Shown one piece after another: positions 30,490 through 43,109 of a stretch of DNA of 64,000 nt. A model generated the notes under the pieces. That model worked only from the letters and a program-made list of their open reading frames with translations. It was not told where the DNA came from and ran no database searches. The stretch spans positions 91,094,427 through 91,158,426 of the forward strand of contig NC_084472.1 of the NCBI RefSeq assembly GCF_027409185.1. Reading direction: 5' to 3'. Origin of the DNA: Cynocephalus volans (Eukaryota > Chordata > Mammalia > Dermoptera > Cynocephalidae). The stretch's first letter is position 1, and each line of letters begins with the position of its first letter. The position numbers and the translations under genes were made by a program.

Positions 30490-32285
30490 TAAAAAAGAAA
30501 AAAGCCCTTTCAGAAAGTGAGCTTAGGTGATGCCCCTTTGCTCCGAAGTGCCTACTGGACAGATGTTTGAGTGCCACATACTTTGGGGGAAAAAACGAGG
30601 GCTTAGGAAGTCAGATTTTGTTCAAATGTGAGCCATTAAACTGGTTATCAAAGGAAGAGAGTGTCGTGTCTGCTGTGAAATACAAAGCGAACTTTTACAA
30701 AAAAGGATTATTTTGAAATAAATTTTAGTTCAAAAACACCCTTTTAAACTTACCCCAAGTAATGATTGTAACAGGCACAGAACTGAAAGATGCAAATATC
30801 AAAAAATATTCAAAACTCTGAGTCAAACGAGTGAAATTAACTGTCTTACTCATTATCCAATTCATCCAAGAATAATCATTACAATAGATTTTGATGCCTA
30901 TAACTGTCATTTTTTATTACTAAGGGTGGGAAATAGGAAAGATACTTTTAAACATGATTAATAATCATTTAAATGAGAAATTTTAAATGATATCTCATTA
31001 GAACTTGCTGAATTTTTAAATTATATTTTAGATGATTTTTTCTTTAAAGAACTATGGGTGGATATAAAATACAACTAATTCATTAATATTCAGTAAATGT
31101 CATAAAAATTCTTTAAAGATGTTATGTCAACGTCGTACATCTAAAAAGTAGTTATCTTGCTGTCAATGGTTGAAGTCATATAAAATTTCTGCTAAATATT
31201 TTATTATGTCTTTAGCTGCTGAAAACTTTCTCTTCTTAACTAATGGAAGCTTTGGGCCTAGGTTCATGTTCAAATGCCCCAAAACAATTATTTAACAGCC
31301 TTTAAATGTTTAGGAATTTTTAATGGTATTTTTACAAATATATATACAAAATATGTTTCTTGAAGAATTTTTTTTTAAATCAAAATACAGAGATATGAAT
31401 AAAATCACCCATCATCCCAATGTGCTGCTCATATTCTGACTTAATTCTTTCCAGTAATTTCTATATTTATAGAACTTCATGAAGATAAAAGGGAAACGAT
31501 AGAAAAATTCAGCATAGAGCACAAACACACAGAATCCAGATTTGGATTAAAAATTAGGTAAATTATATTAGTTGTGAGTGGATCTAAGCTGATTTGACCT
31601 CTCAGTAAATATCAGGTTCTTTTGGTAAATAGTCTCTCATGATTAGAGGAAGGTGACAGCTATACAGGCCTGTCCCCATAAACTCATGTAAGATGGTTTG
31701 TGACAGTAAAAGCAAGTCTTAGACCAATTTCTGCCAAACATACAAATATGTATTAACAAGCATTTACAAAGACAGTCATAAAGCCAGTTCTTGTAGCTTT
31801 TGGGTATCCTGCCCTCTGCACTCAATCATCCTGTCTTGCAGCTGGCATGAAAGGTTTACTGAGAAGGGGACACAATACTCTGACAGAAGGACCAATCAGC
31901 TTTGAGGTAGGGTTCAGTAGGCAAAATCATGGCCAGTGGGGCTCTCGCCGTAGACGTTAAACTTAACACTGAAGGCACAAGTATGGGACTTACAGGCTTT
32001 GCCTACTTCACCCACACAAGGCAGTGGGATATGTGCAAATGTTTCTAACTAGCACCCACCCATCTTCAACACCACAGTTTTGCTGCTTTGTTAATTTTGC
32101 TAACTAACAAACTCTCTGGTGTAGATTTTGATATTATCACTTGAAATACTAACTAACCACCTCTAGATTGTTGATTAGGGTACGTCAAATGCTAACTAAC
32201 CATCCCTCGATTATTGTTTAGAGAAACCTGTTACATGCACGCATCACACTGTTTACACTATAGTCTCCTCACCTTCATTCTTCCT
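30490..32285. other. Intergenic, nothing recognised
   Basis: AT-rich unique-looking sequence. Short frames only. Confidence 0.5.
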
Positions 32286-32480
32286 TATCCTTGTCTACTT
32301 TCAACCCAGGAGCCAAAGTGACCCTGTTAAAATTTAAGTCTAATTATAACACTCTTTCTCACACTCAAAGCAAAACTCAATATCTTCATAATGGACTATG
32401 AGGCCCTGCAAAATACATGCCTAGCATACATGGACCAGAGACTCAATCAACATTTTTGCTTGAGTAAATGAATAAAAGAA
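32286..32480 (+). mobile_element. L2 LINE fragment
   Basis: GGAGCCAAAGTGACCCTGTT, AAAACTCAATATCTTCATAA and CTATGAGGCCCTGCAAAATA follow the L2 3' region order, ending with a GAGTAAATGAATAAA tail. Confidence 0.6.
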
Positions 32481-33179
32481 GCAATGAATACTTAAATATT
32501 TTAAAATAAATTACCCTACAGGCAACCTACAGATTTCTTTTTATATTTCAAACATTGTTCAAACATTCTCACTTTAATATTCTTAATTCTCCAGCTATTA
32601 AACACAGCAGAATGAAAAGCTGCTCTACTGTCCTAAAGGAGTTTTTAAATTTAATCTAAAGATAATTTTAACACAGGCAGAAGCTTGTTTATTATGATTA
32701 CAGTTTTTAGTACCACTGAACCCTGCAGTGCAACTTTAAGGCATCATGCCATCAAATACTGTAGTGTTTTTTCTATTAGAATTCACATCTAATACTCTAT
32801 GTGTTAAGTCATTGCAGACACTCTTTATCTACTGCTTTTCACTAGCCTTCCATTTTTTTTCTGAGTTTTAAAATAATACCACCCCACAAATATTTTTAAG
32901 AAACAAAAAAACCACACTGAATTTTACAGTACTCAAGGCTGACTGAACCAGCCAGCTGCCAAAAAAAAAAAAAAAAAAAAAAACAATTAAATTGATGCCA
33001 TGAATCATTTGCTAGTTTGATAGAATCTTTTCAAACTTCCTTATCTTTTTTTAAATACTTCCATCAAGAACTTATTTACTAAATCTGAAGCTGCCAGTTG
33101 TAATTTGCTGCTCTTTGGGAGCTCTGGCACGCTGCGGAGAAGGGAATGTGGTAGAGAGTGTGGGCAGAGAGGGTGTAGG
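32481..33179. other. Intergenic; possible short SINE scrap and A run at 32936-32984
   Basis: CCAGCCAGCTGCC followed by a run of about 22 A matches the 3' end of the SINE at 18909. The body is missing or heavily truncated. Confidence 0.45.
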
Positions 33180-33660
33180 GGGCTGAATAATGCCCTGCCC
33201 CCTGCCCTGAGATGTCCACATCCTGATTCCCAGAACTTGTGAATATGTCACCTTACATAGAAAAAGGGACTTGGCTGATGAGATTAAGTTAGGAATCTTG
33301 AGATGGAAAAATGATCTAAGTAATCATTAGAGTAATCATTAGGGTCCTTTTATAAGGGAGGCAGGAGAGTCAGAATCAGTAGTGGAAGACGTGACCACAA
33401 AAGCAAGAGTTTGGAGTGATGCAGGAAGGGGACCCAAGCCCAGGAATGCAGGCAGCCTCCAGAAGCTGAAAAAGACAATGAAATGATTTTCCCCTCAGAT
33501 CCTCCAGGAGGATCACAGCCCTGCCAACATCTTGACTTTAGCCCAGTGAGACTGTATTCAGATTTCTGACCTCCAGAACTGTAAGATAGTAAATTTGTGT
33601 TGATTTCAGCCACTACATTTACAGTGATTTGTTATAGCAGCAATAGGAAATTAATGCAAT
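33180..33660 (+). mobile_element. MLT1-type MaLR solo LTR
   Basis: The whole order is present: GGCTGAATAATGCCCTGCCC, GAGATTAAGTTAGGAATCTT, AAGGGAGGCAGGAGAGTCAG, AGGAATGCAGGCAGCCTCCA, GACCTCCAGAACTGTAAGAT, AGCAGCAATAGGAAATTAAT. An old ERVL-MaLR long terminal repeat. Confidence 0.9.
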
Positions 33661-34655
33661 GGCTTTAAGAACGTCCCTCTAGATGGAGATCGCTGCTTTA
33701 TGATTAAAAGTGCACATGGACATACTAAAAACTCTGTTTTGTGGGGTCAGGGAAAAGTCTGTAACTACTAAAAGTCTACCCTGAATGCAAACTCTTATTA
33801 TCTCAGATGACCATCTGTATTAGTAAATTTTCCCTTAAGTGTCCCAAAGCTAGTGATTTTGTCATAATTGCTTGAAGCTCCATGTCTGTGCAGGACAAGC
33901 AGTGGGAGATGGTGCAGAGGCTAAATGCTGAAGATGCTGCCTCCACTGGGAGCTGTTCTGTGGTCAAGTGATAGTGAAGGTTACTGCACCGACAATCCAT
34001 TGCTCTTTACCACACTCAAACTTAGCGGCATTATTAATGTACACTGATACCTGTAGAGCTGATTTTGTTTGTGGAAAAAATAGGACTGGGAATCCAATAC
34101 TGGGCCAGACATATTTGGCTTTGATCTCTCCCCATTTGCCATATTCATGAATGTATAGCTTCTGAGGAAAGTTAATTTCTTTCAAATAAAGCATCTTCCC
34201 TTCCTGGAAGAGGGGGTGAATATATATAAATATATATATATGGTGGACATCCGGTAACATATAACTGCAGATTTACCTCCTAGGGAGCTAGGAGACCTGG
34301 GCTGAGACATACTGCATCACCTATAAGTCTGTCTGGCCACTCAACTTCTGATATTTTCTGTACTCATGGATAAATAAACTGTAATCTTACAAGCTGCTCA
34401 TCAGTTCCCTCCAGTCAGGAACCCTGAATGTGTTTTCACATCTAATCGATCAGCAAGGCCTTTGCTTCCAACTTCAACACCCCCATACAGGTATTTTCAC
34501 CTTTGCTGCAACCCAAACCAAGCCAGCATCACCTCTTTCCCACTGAAATAATGTGAGAGTTTCCTAACAGGTATCCTTCCCATTACTTTTTGCTTCTTAC
34601 AATTCATTTTCTGCAAGTAAGTCAAACTTTTTAATACAGAAAGCAGACTGTGGAC
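33661..34655. other. Intergenic, nothing recognised
   Basis: A TATATAAATATATATATA tract lies at about 34222-34240. No exon or repeat signature otherwise. Confidence 0.5.
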
Positions 34656-34789
34656 TCCCTACCTAAATCCTCCTTGGTCTTTGATCTGTGTCTAAATTCA
34701 GACTCCTTACCCTAAGACTCTTAAGACCTTAAGTTACCTGGCTCCTGTCTCTGTCTCTAACCTCATCATGCTGTTCCCTCATGCTCCAA
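34656..34789 (+). mobile_element. L2 LINE fragment
   Basis: ATTCAGACTCCTTACCCTAA, CTTAAGTTACCTGGCTCCTG and CTAACCTCATCATGCTGTTC follow the L2 order. Confidence 0.55.
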
Positions 34790-35135
34790 TGCATTAAACT
34801 GAATGCATAAGTCTCCACAAAGTTCTTATGTTGAAATCCTAATACTCAGAGTGATGGTACTGGGGGGGGGGGGGGGGGGGAGGCCTTTGGAAGGTGATCA
34901 TGTCCTAATGGGATTAGTGCCCTTATGAAGGAGAACCCAGAGAGCTAGCTAGTGCCTTCTAAATGTGAGGAGACAGTGGGAAATTGCCCTCTATGAGGAA
35001 GCAGGCCCTCATCAGACACTGACCCTGCTGGTGCCTTAACCTTGGACTTCCCAGCCTCCAGAATTGTGTTGTGCTTATAAGCTGCCCAGTTTATATTTTG
35101 CTATAGCAGCCTGAACAGACTAAAACAGCCACCGA
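34790..35135 (+). mobile_element. MaLR LTR (MLT1/MST type) with a 19-G run
   Basis: TTCTTATGTTGAAATCCTAA, GGCCTTTGGAAGGTGATCAT, GGGATTAGTGCCCTTATGAA, GGACTTCCCAGCCTCCAGAA and AGCAGCCTGAACAGACTAAA are in LTR order. A 19-nt G homopolymer (34862-34880) replaces the usual short G tract and may be a sequencing-difficult site. Confidence 0.85.
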
Positions 35136-35149
35136 TGCATGTTTCTTAG

Positions 35150-35480
35150 GCACTTTTTATTTTTTTCAGTCTGGAAGATGTCATCCTCAAGCTCTTCACT
35201 TAATATGTCTTTCTCATTTTTTACTTCTCAGCTCAAATGCCACATCCATAGAGAAGTATTTTTCATCCATGACAACAAAATTAGACCCTGCCCTAAGCTG
35301 TCACTAACACAATACCCTTTTTGTGTCCTTATCATAAATAAAAATCTCATTTGTTTTTTTTGTTGTTGTTCTATTTCCAATCTAGCATCCAATCTGAATA
35401 AAATTTCTACTGGCTTGTAAAATTTTCAATAACTATTTGTTGAATGAATGGATACATGAATGAGTAAATGAATCAGCAGA
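35150..35480 (+). mobile_element. L2 LINE 3' end
   Basis: TTCTCAGCTCAAATGCCACA, AAGTATTTTTCATCCATGAC and the terminal TGTTGAATGAATGGATACATG match L2. Confidence 0.6.
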
Positions 35481-36719
35481 AAGCCCATTGCTTCTTGCTG
35501 GCTATCATAAACATCTATTTATAAAACCAGAGCACACAACATTTTAATCCACAAATTTTTTGTTTGTTTTCCCATGCTTGTTACTGAAAATTCAGGTTTC
35601 TGTGTAACTTTCCCCAGTAGAAAGTTATTTCCCTGAAAGACCTGTCCCCAGAAAGAGACACCTGTCATAAATGAGAGAATTGCTGCCAATAATGGCAAAC
35701 AAGCAGCTGGATAGATTCTTCTGTTCTCCAAAGGGACACTATTAAAGGTCAACCAAATGTTAAGATTTAGTTAGTTCTTTTAAAAGTTGCTGTTTATAGC
35801 TTGGGGTCTGAAGTATGCTCTGAAATGAAGCAGAATGGAACGATCCTGTCTGCAGCCCAATCCGTACTCAGCACCCAAAACAATCACTGTGGCTCCAGAA
35901 AGACATCTGAATCCATTGGGAGGTCGCATTAGATTTTCCAGGTTGTTTTAGTACTGAGTCATCTCCCGTGGAATAGAGGTGGGGGGTGTCTAAAAGTATA
36001 AGACTCTCTGCCTGGGCATTAACAAAATGACTAGAAAAATTAGACACTCGCATGTGGGAGCATTGACAGTTTTTACCCACACGATAGACTTGGTTTTATG
36101 AGTAACAAATTTGAGTTGAAGTTCTGAGCTGAACCTCTGATTTACTGCACTTTCCACACCTACTGTAAAACACTCTGACTAGTCTCACCACCCACAAAAT
36201 GCTCAGTCTGCTTTCTAGTGCACACATGACGTTCTGTTCTTTTCAGGTGAATTGAAACTTTTGAAATAGGCTGTGTTTGTTTCCATATCTGCTCAGGTCA
36301 GTGTTACTTGTTATTGTAAAGAAGTAATTTATCTATACTTATAAAAGCCCCAATCTGAAAGAATTCTCAATAGCCAAAACTGGGATAATTTGAGCAACAC
36401 AATGATTAATATAGTATCGGATTATACCCTAAAGTCAAAAATGAATATCTATGAGTTCATTCTGATAAAAAAAAAAAAAATTGAATAAATAAAAAATGAG
36501 ACAGAAGAGAGAAAACTTCCATACTGAACAAAACTTTCAAACAACTCGTGGAGATCATGCCTCCTCTCAAAGGCAGTGGAGCTTAACTCCTGCTTAATGA
36601 CTTGCTTCCGGAGAGTACAGGATGGATAGGGGTGGAAAGGTGACTTTACAGAGGAGAAACTGGCTAGGTGATCAAGGTTAACACCATCAGCAGTAAGTCA
36701 CGTGGATAGCATGCACTCC
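35481..36719. other. Intergenic, nothing recognised
   Basis: AT-rich. Short frames only. Confidence 0.5.
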
Positions 36720-37380
36720 TTTAAAAAACAAAAACATGTTTATTAATACATAATTCACATATCTCCAAATTTACTCACTTAAAGTGTACAATTCAGTGGT
36801 GTTTAATATATTCACAGAGTAGTGAGATCACCAGTCTAATTTTAGGACATCTTCCTTGCGGCCCAAAAGAAACCTCACACCTAGTAGCAGTCATTTTCTC
36901 ATCTATCCAAGCCCTAAGCAATCACTAATCTACTTTTAGTACCTATAGATTTGCCTATTCTGGACATCTCATATAAATGGAATCATACAGTATGTGGTCC
37001 TTTGTGACTGTTTTCTTTCACTTTCATCTTGTTTTCAAGATTCAACCATGTTATATCACATATCAGTATTATAAAAAATCACTATAATAAAAAATTGTGA
37101 TAAAAGTATTCTTTTTATTGCCAAACAATATTCCATGGAATATATATGTACACATTTTATCCATTCATCTGATGGAAATTTGGGTTTTCCCCTTTTTGGC
37201 AATCATGAATAATGCTGCTATAAATATTTATGTACAAGTTTTTGTGTGTACATATGTTCATCCTTCTCTTAGGTATACATCCAGGAGTGGAATTTTGGGC
37301 TCATATGGTAGCACTATGTCTAATGTTTTGAAGAACTGTCAAACTGCTTTTGAAGGCAGTTATCCTAGTGGGTATTCCAA
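36720..37380 (-). mobile_element. Old L1 3' end, antisense
   Basis: TAATTCACATATCTCCAAAT, GTGTACAATTCAGTGGTGTT, ATTCTGGACATCTCATATAA, AATATTCCATGGAATATATA, GAATAATGCTGCTATAAATA and CATCCAGGAGTGGAATTTTG are the usual antisense L1M 3' segments. Confidence 0.9.
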
Positions 37381-37479
37381 ATTTATAGGAATAAACAAAG
37401 TAACATGTTTGTCCTATAATCTCACTCAGCAACAATCAACACATAAGAAAGACTTATGACCAAATAATTTTCCCCACAC

Positions 37480-38460
37480 AACAAGCAATTCTGCAGCTGG
37501 GTGTCCTCTAGTTCAAATCAATTCTGACACTATCTACCTAGAGATAATGACAGATCACAAAAGGTTGAGGGCTCAGTCCCCAAGACTGCCCCCACTTCAG
37601 ATGTCAGTTGCAAGTCCAAGCCCCTGAAACGTTTGACTAACCAGCTATAAATCAGGGCCCCTGTTACCGACAGACCAGGCTCAGCTTGCCCTCTCACACT
37701 AAACTAATGACTTGAAAGTACAAAAGTTGGTGCGAGGATTGGAAAGTTTTTTTCAGAATACTGGTACTCAACTAAATGTCTAACCAAGCAAACAAAGAGA
37801 AAAGAGGAGCAGTGGGGTCCAGTTTATCCTGGTCCCAATCAGCAGGGCCAACCTATTCTGCTGACACAGTAATTGATTAAAGCGGTTCTCCCCACTGTTA
37901 GCACAAAGAAGAAAGTACTGACTAGATTTAAATCAGAGAAGCAAAGCATAGCCAGGGGCCATCTTAGGGTGCACCAGTATGGAACAGCAGAAGAAGGCTC
38001 AGAAAATCAGAGGAAGGTAAAGAGAATTTTAGTGGCTTCTGGACTTCCAATCACTGTGTGGAATGGGACTGAATCCCACCACTCTCATGCATCCCCTGTC
38101 GGGGGAACCTGCTCAAGCAAGGTCTTCATGGTGTAGGACTGGCCTTCCCACCTTCACTAGTCACCTGTCAGGGCAAGCTGCTGCCAGCCAGAGGGAACAG
38201 CTTCTCACAGGTGAGAGGAGTTTAAGCTGTAGTTGTCCAATGCTCACTTCCTCTTTAGAGGAAGAAAAGGAGTGGGGGGGGAGAGTAAAAGAGAATACGG
38301 CATTGCCTTGTTAGAATTTAGGCTGGGACTCCAGGAGAGACTTACCAGCAGCATAGACATGGGAGCAAAAAAGTCCCAGTGGCCACTTGCCTCTTGCAGC
38401 TAGAGTCCCCTCTGGTGCCCAAAGCTTTCCAATTTTTACCAGTGACTAAATTAGGCTCTT
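37480..38460 (-). mobile_element. Probable ERV LTR, minus orientation, related to 39560-40260
   Basis: Shares ACCAGGCTC, AATGACTTGAAAGT and AAGTTGGTGCGAGGATTGGAA with the block at 39575-39660. Read on the minus strand this area carries an AATAAA-like site in the other copy. Ends are approximate and no internal viral gene is seen. Confidence 0.5.
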
Positions 38461-38464
38461 GGAT

Positions 38465-39060
38465 TCCAAAGTCATAGGAATGAACAAGGTACCCAACAGT
38501 AAAGCAAGCAATGCTTTATTAAAAGGGGTGATAGACTTATGCATAAGGGACGTAGTGACAGTAAAGCTAGCCCCACAAGGGGAGCTGTTCAGGGTCTTTT
38601 ATGGGGAAAGGAGTTAAGGGGTACAGGCCAGCGTCACTGGGGGTGGTCCATTCTGATCTTCCTGGTTGGGTCATGGGTGCATGCTCAGTAAGACCAAGAT
38701 GGCAGTGGTGTTCTTCATTGTCACCCCAGGAGGGTCATTGTAGCAGTCACCTTGATGCTTTGTGTACAGGTGGGAATTCCTAAAGGGGTCTTAAGGTTAA
38801 TCTGTAACTTTTACAATTATAGTAAACAAGCCTTGAGGAGGAGTTTTGCAACTCAGTGAATATCTGTTTCCTCTCTTATCTCAATTTATTTTATTAGGGC
38901 GGGCCATGGGGTAATCATTTGCCCTGGGGGGGGGGGTCTCACTACTGAGGTGTGGAAAAGTAACAAAGTGTCCTCTGCAGGGAAAATGGAGTCAGTTGAG
39001 TTCACAGGCCTGGCCTTCCTCTGTTTTACCCCCACCACCTCTTCCTTGGGTTAGATTGAC
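38465..39060 (-). mobile_element. Probable ERV LTR, minus orientation
   Basis: GCAAGCAATGCTTTATTAAA is a reverse-complement poly(A) region. The flanks have LTR-like GC and AT alternation. Family not identified. Confidence 0.4.
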
Positions 39061-39089
39061 TTGCCGAATGGCTCACAAAACTCAGGGAA

Positions 39090-39495
39090 ACACTTACCTT
39101 TCATTTATTCTAAAGGATATTAATAGATCTGCAACATAACCAGCACCATTTTAGACAAGCCCAAGTACAAAATGGCACCATCCACCTCCTCCCCTCCCCT
39201 CCCCCATTCTCTTTTACAAGAAACCTCGCGGTTTTGGAGAAAATGAAACTTTCACCATTTCCACATGTGCAGAACTCTCCATTCCCATGACCTTACTCAA
39301 TCCCCACCCTGGAATTACATCACCCAGCTCTTGGTGCCAACATACCAATATAAGCTCCCACTGCCCTAGGCTAGCTGCTGTCCCCCATTTTCAGGGCAGC
39401 CCTTGGCTGTTCCCCACTTTGAGCACAGCCTGACAGATTCTTTTCCTTTAATAAAGCTTGAATGGTACCCGGTGTCTTGGCTCACTTTCTTTCAG
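39090..39495 (+). mobile_element. Solo ERV class I-like LTR
   Basis: CCAATATAAGCTCCC looks like the TATA region and TTTAATAAAGCTTGAATGG the poly(A) region, followed by a U5 of about 45 nt ending CTTTCTTTCA. No gag, pol or env remnant is next to it. Confidence 0.65.
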
Positions 39496-39559
39496 ATATT
39501 ATAAAGGATAGAGATAAAGAGGGGGAGAGGTATGGGAAAAATGGCACGGAGCTCCTGTG

Positions 39560-40260
39560 CCCTCTGTGTTATCAGCAGACCAGGCTCTGCTAGCCCTCTT
39601 GCATTAAACAAATGACTTGAAAGTCCAGAAGTTGATGCAAGGACTGGAAGATTTATTCAGAAAACCAGCATCTGGGGGATGGCCAGAATAAAGTCATCCC
39701 ACCTTCCGATACCTGTTCTGGGGCTTATAAAGGGGAAGAGGCAGAAAGATGAGGTAAGAGTCTTTGTTCTGAAAAAAGGGGTTAGTCTGGGAGTGGCAGA
39801 TGGTCTGAGTCAGATGTCAGGGTCCCATGATGGATTGGGAACTTCAGTGTCATAGAGTCTGTGGTCAGCTTTAAGCCCTTGATGTTACCTTGGGGTCAGA
39901 GTCCTTATCTCCTAGGGAGAGCTCAAGGATAACATCAGAGAGCTCAGTCAAACATCATATAAATACTTGATGTGGATTTCTACTTAACATGGATGCAGTT
40001 TTCCTTTAAGAGGGAGAATTTATAATCAGCTAGGTTGTTTTGCCTCTCTTATCTGCTCTTGTTTGCAGCTGATTAGAGAGGTAAGAAAAACAAGAAACTT
40101 AGTTTTAGTCCTTAATTGTAGGTGCACAACCTCTGAAGTAAGTCAACATAAGAGGGGTGACTTCATCTCTGGGCATCTCTCAATTCCTCTGCTAACCTCA
40201 AGGAACTGTTGATCATCAATTCCCAAGTTAAAGGCTGATTGAAAAGTTCTGCTCGGTCTT
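39560..40260 (-). mobile_element. Probable ERV LTR, minus orientation
   Basis: Begins with the block shared with 37670-37750. GGAAGATTTATTCAGAAAAC reads as AATAAAT on the minus strand. Family not identified. Confidence 0.5.
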
Positions 40261-40269
40261 AGTTGCTCC

Positions 40270-40760
40270 AAAGATGGTTGTTTTTCTAGCTAAGGTCCCT
40301 TTCATCTGGGCATGCCACCCTCTAGAACCTCCACATGTTCTAAGGAAACCCTCTTTTGGGAAAATAGAAAAATTTGGTCAGGCCCCCTTGCCTCAGATCT
40401 GGTTGAATATGGTGCAACACATTCTTCGTAAACAAATTGTGTGTGTGGGTGGAGTTAGTGCACATGTGCGCCAGTGTATCTTTTTTGTTGTTGCTATTCT
40501 TGTGTGTTTGAGAGTTGTGTGGAGTAGCAGCCCTGAACTGTTGGCCAGCAGAGAGCTTGCATCTAAAAAGAGAGCATGTTTGCTTTGCTGGCAGCTGCTC
40601 AGGTTTTCTTTGGACTTTGCTGGTAGAAGTTGAGTTGAGTTTCTGAGTTTCTCTTTGGACTGCCTAGCTCTCAGATGTGTGTGTATGTTGAATAAAGACT
40701 ACTCTTTCTTCCACCAAGGCTCCAAGGACCTTTCTTCTGGTTACCTAGCTCATAGACCTC
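40270..40760 (+). mobile_element. Probable LTR, plus orientation
   Basis: GTTGAATAAAGACTACTCTT near 40690 looks like an LTR poly(A) region. The rest is unassigned. A 119-codon frame at 40274-40633 crosses it and shows no viral or host domain. Confidence 0.4.
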
Positions 40761-40784
40761 CGTGTGAAGGGTTTGTGACCCAGT

Positions 40785-41094
40785 CTGGACAATGAGCTTG
40801 AGGGGTCTGTGAGCTCCAGACCCAGCCCTAGCTCTACACCCCTGAACCCAGTCTTTCTGGGTTTTTATAGAGACTTCACTACATAGGCATGATTGATTAA
40901 ATCACCGGCTACTGGTGATCAACTTAACCTTCAGCCCCTCTCCTCTCTGCAGATGTTGGGGGTGGGGCTGAAAGTCCCAACTCTCTAATTCTGCCTTGGT
41001 CTTTCCTGTGACCAGCCCCCATCCTGAAGCTACCTAGGGGCTGCCAGCCATCAGCCAACTTATTAGCATACAAAAGACATCCATGGCTTTGGAG
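40785..41094 (-). mobile_element. MLT2-type ERVL LTR
   Basis: TTATAGAGACTTCACTACAT, AACCTTCAGCCCCTCTCC, GGGGTGGGGCTGAAAGTCCC, GTGACCAGCCCCCATCCTGA and TTATTAGCATACAAAAGACA are MLT2 segments in order. The strand is my best guess from the T-rich left side. Confidence 0.75.
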
Positions 41095-42665
41095 ATCTTT
41101 TACATATTCTGGATAATAGTCCCTTGTCAGATATTTTATGCCATTCCATGGGTTGTGTCTTTTTAATAGTCTGAACAGAAGTGACTCCATTTCGTTAAGC
41201 TTCTAAATTAAAAAGGTTTTTTTTTTCTTACTCTTGTAACCCAAACTGCATAGCTTGCAGCTGGACATTAGAATACAACGTTACCTGTTCACGGAACATA
41301 ATGACTTTGCTCACATTGTCCACAGAATAATTACAGAAGAAATTATTAACCCAGGTGGCCATTCTTTACTAGCTTACTAACTAGATCTTTTTGAGGTTAT
41401 CAGGAACTGAATCTGTGACTTGACAACATGGAGGATGGTCACCATGAATCAGCTTCCACCTGAGAAGTTCTTTGATGTTTATCTGCAATTTTATGATTAC
41501 ACCTGCACATCCCTGCTTAGATCAGCATAAACCAGCTCCCACCACCTGTCCCTATAAAACCCTTTGGCAAGTCTGAGACAAGTGGAGATGGTCTTTGAGA
41601 CATAAGTCCACCATTTCCTCAGGCTGCGGCTTCCTGATTAAAGGCTACCTTTCCTTACACCAACACATGTCTCTCTATTATTGGCTATTGAGCAGCAAAC
41701 AGGCCTTTGGGGTCTCAGTAACATTTTCACTCTTTTGGTGTCCTGTGAAATGCAAATTTTTTATTTTTTGTTAGAAAATTTAATGAAATTAAATTTTTAC
41801 TTATTTTTATTTTTTGATGAAGTCCAACGTATCTGTTCTTTTTTTCTTTTGTTGCTTGTAATTTTGGTGTTGGATCTAAGAAACCACTACCTAATCCTAG
41901 GACACAAAGACTTATTCCTATGATTTCTTTTAGGATTTTTATAGATTTGTCAGTTACACTTGGATATATGATCTACTTTGAGTTAATTTTTGTGCATGGT
42001 GTGATTTAGTAGTCAAAACCCATCTTTTCCACATAGATTCGAGTTGTTCCAGCACCATTTGTTGAACAGACTATTCTTTCCCCATTGAAGGTTCTTGGAA
42101 CCCTTATCAGAAATCAATTGACCAAAATTGTAAGGGTTTATTTTGGACTCTTAATGCTATTTTCCATTGATCTGTATGTCTATCCTTCTGCCAGTTCCAC
42201 ACAATCTTCATTGCCGCAGATTTGTAGTAATATTTGAAATTGGGCAATATGTGTTCTCCAACTTCATTCTTTTTCAAGATTATTTTGGCTATTTTGGGTG
42301 CCTTGCATCTTTGTAAAAAGTTTTGGATCAGCTAACCTATTTTTGCAGTAAAAGACAGCTGAGATTTTGTTGGTGGGTTGAATCTATAGGTCAATTTGTA
42401 GAGTATTGACATCTTAGAAATATTAAATCTTCTGATTCATAAATGTGGGATATTATTCCATTTATTTAGATCTTTAATTTGTTTTATAGTTTTCAGTATA
42501 TAAATCTTGTACTCCTTTTACTAAATGTGTGCCTAGGTATTTTATTCTTTTGTTATGCTATTATGAATGCAATTGTTTTCTCTATTTTTGATTTATTCAT
42601 TGCTACTGTGTAAAAATAGAATTGATTTTGGTCCATTAAAAGGGAAACCAGATAAAATATTATAT
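41095..42665 (-). mobile_element. Old L1, antisense, split by an LTR
   Basis: Antisense ORF2 and downstream segments: TCCCTTGTCAGATATTTTAT before the LTR, then GAGTTAATTTTTGTGCATGG, CCAGCACCATTTGTTGAACA, ACCCTTATCAGAAATCAATT and CCATTGATCTGTATGTCTAT after it. Confidence 0.9.
41173..41728 (+). mobile_element. Solo ERV class I-like LTR inside the L1
   Basis: CCCTATAAAACCCTTTGGC (TATA region) and TTCCTGATTAAAGGCTACC (poly(A) region) are followed by a short U5 ending near CAGTAACA. The flanking L1 sequence resumes directly. Confidence 0.7.
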
Positions 42666-42672
42666 ACATACT

Positions 42673-43092
42673 GTATTAGTCTGTTCCTGTTGCTCATGAC
42701 AAAATACTTGGAACTGGGTAATTTATAAAGAAAATGAAATTTATTGCTTACAGTTTCTGAGGCTGAGAAGTCCAAAGTCCATCTGGGGGTGGTGACAGTG
42801 ACCCAGGAGTCTCACATTGCAAGATGGTGGAAGCAGAGCGAGCGGCACAGACTCTCTTCTTTTAAAGCCCTCTTCTTCTTTTAAAGCCCCCTGACCACCA
42901 TTTTTAATCCATTCACTACTGCACGGTCCTACAATCCAATCACCTCTTCAAGGCTCCATCTTTTAATTACCGTAATAGGATTTCCCCCCCTCTTAATAGT
43001 CACAGTGGGGGCTAAGTTTCTAATACATAAAACATGGGGAATACAATTAGAGCTTCAATGAGTTTTGGGGGGACACAATTCAATCCACTACA
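42673..43092 (+). mobile_element. MaLR LTR (MST/MLT1A-like)
   Basis: CTGTATTAGTCTGTTCCTGT, GAACTGGGTAATTTATAAAG, TTGCTTACAGTTTCTGAGGC and ACAATTCAATCCACTACACA are the start and end of an ERVL-MaLR LTR. It lies where the antisense L1 stops. Confidence 0.85.
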
Positions 43093-43109
43093 CACACCAT
43101 CAACATTTT

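Noticed and set aside
37097..37459. A 120-codon plus-strand gene
   Set aside because: It is the antisense of an old L1 3' end.
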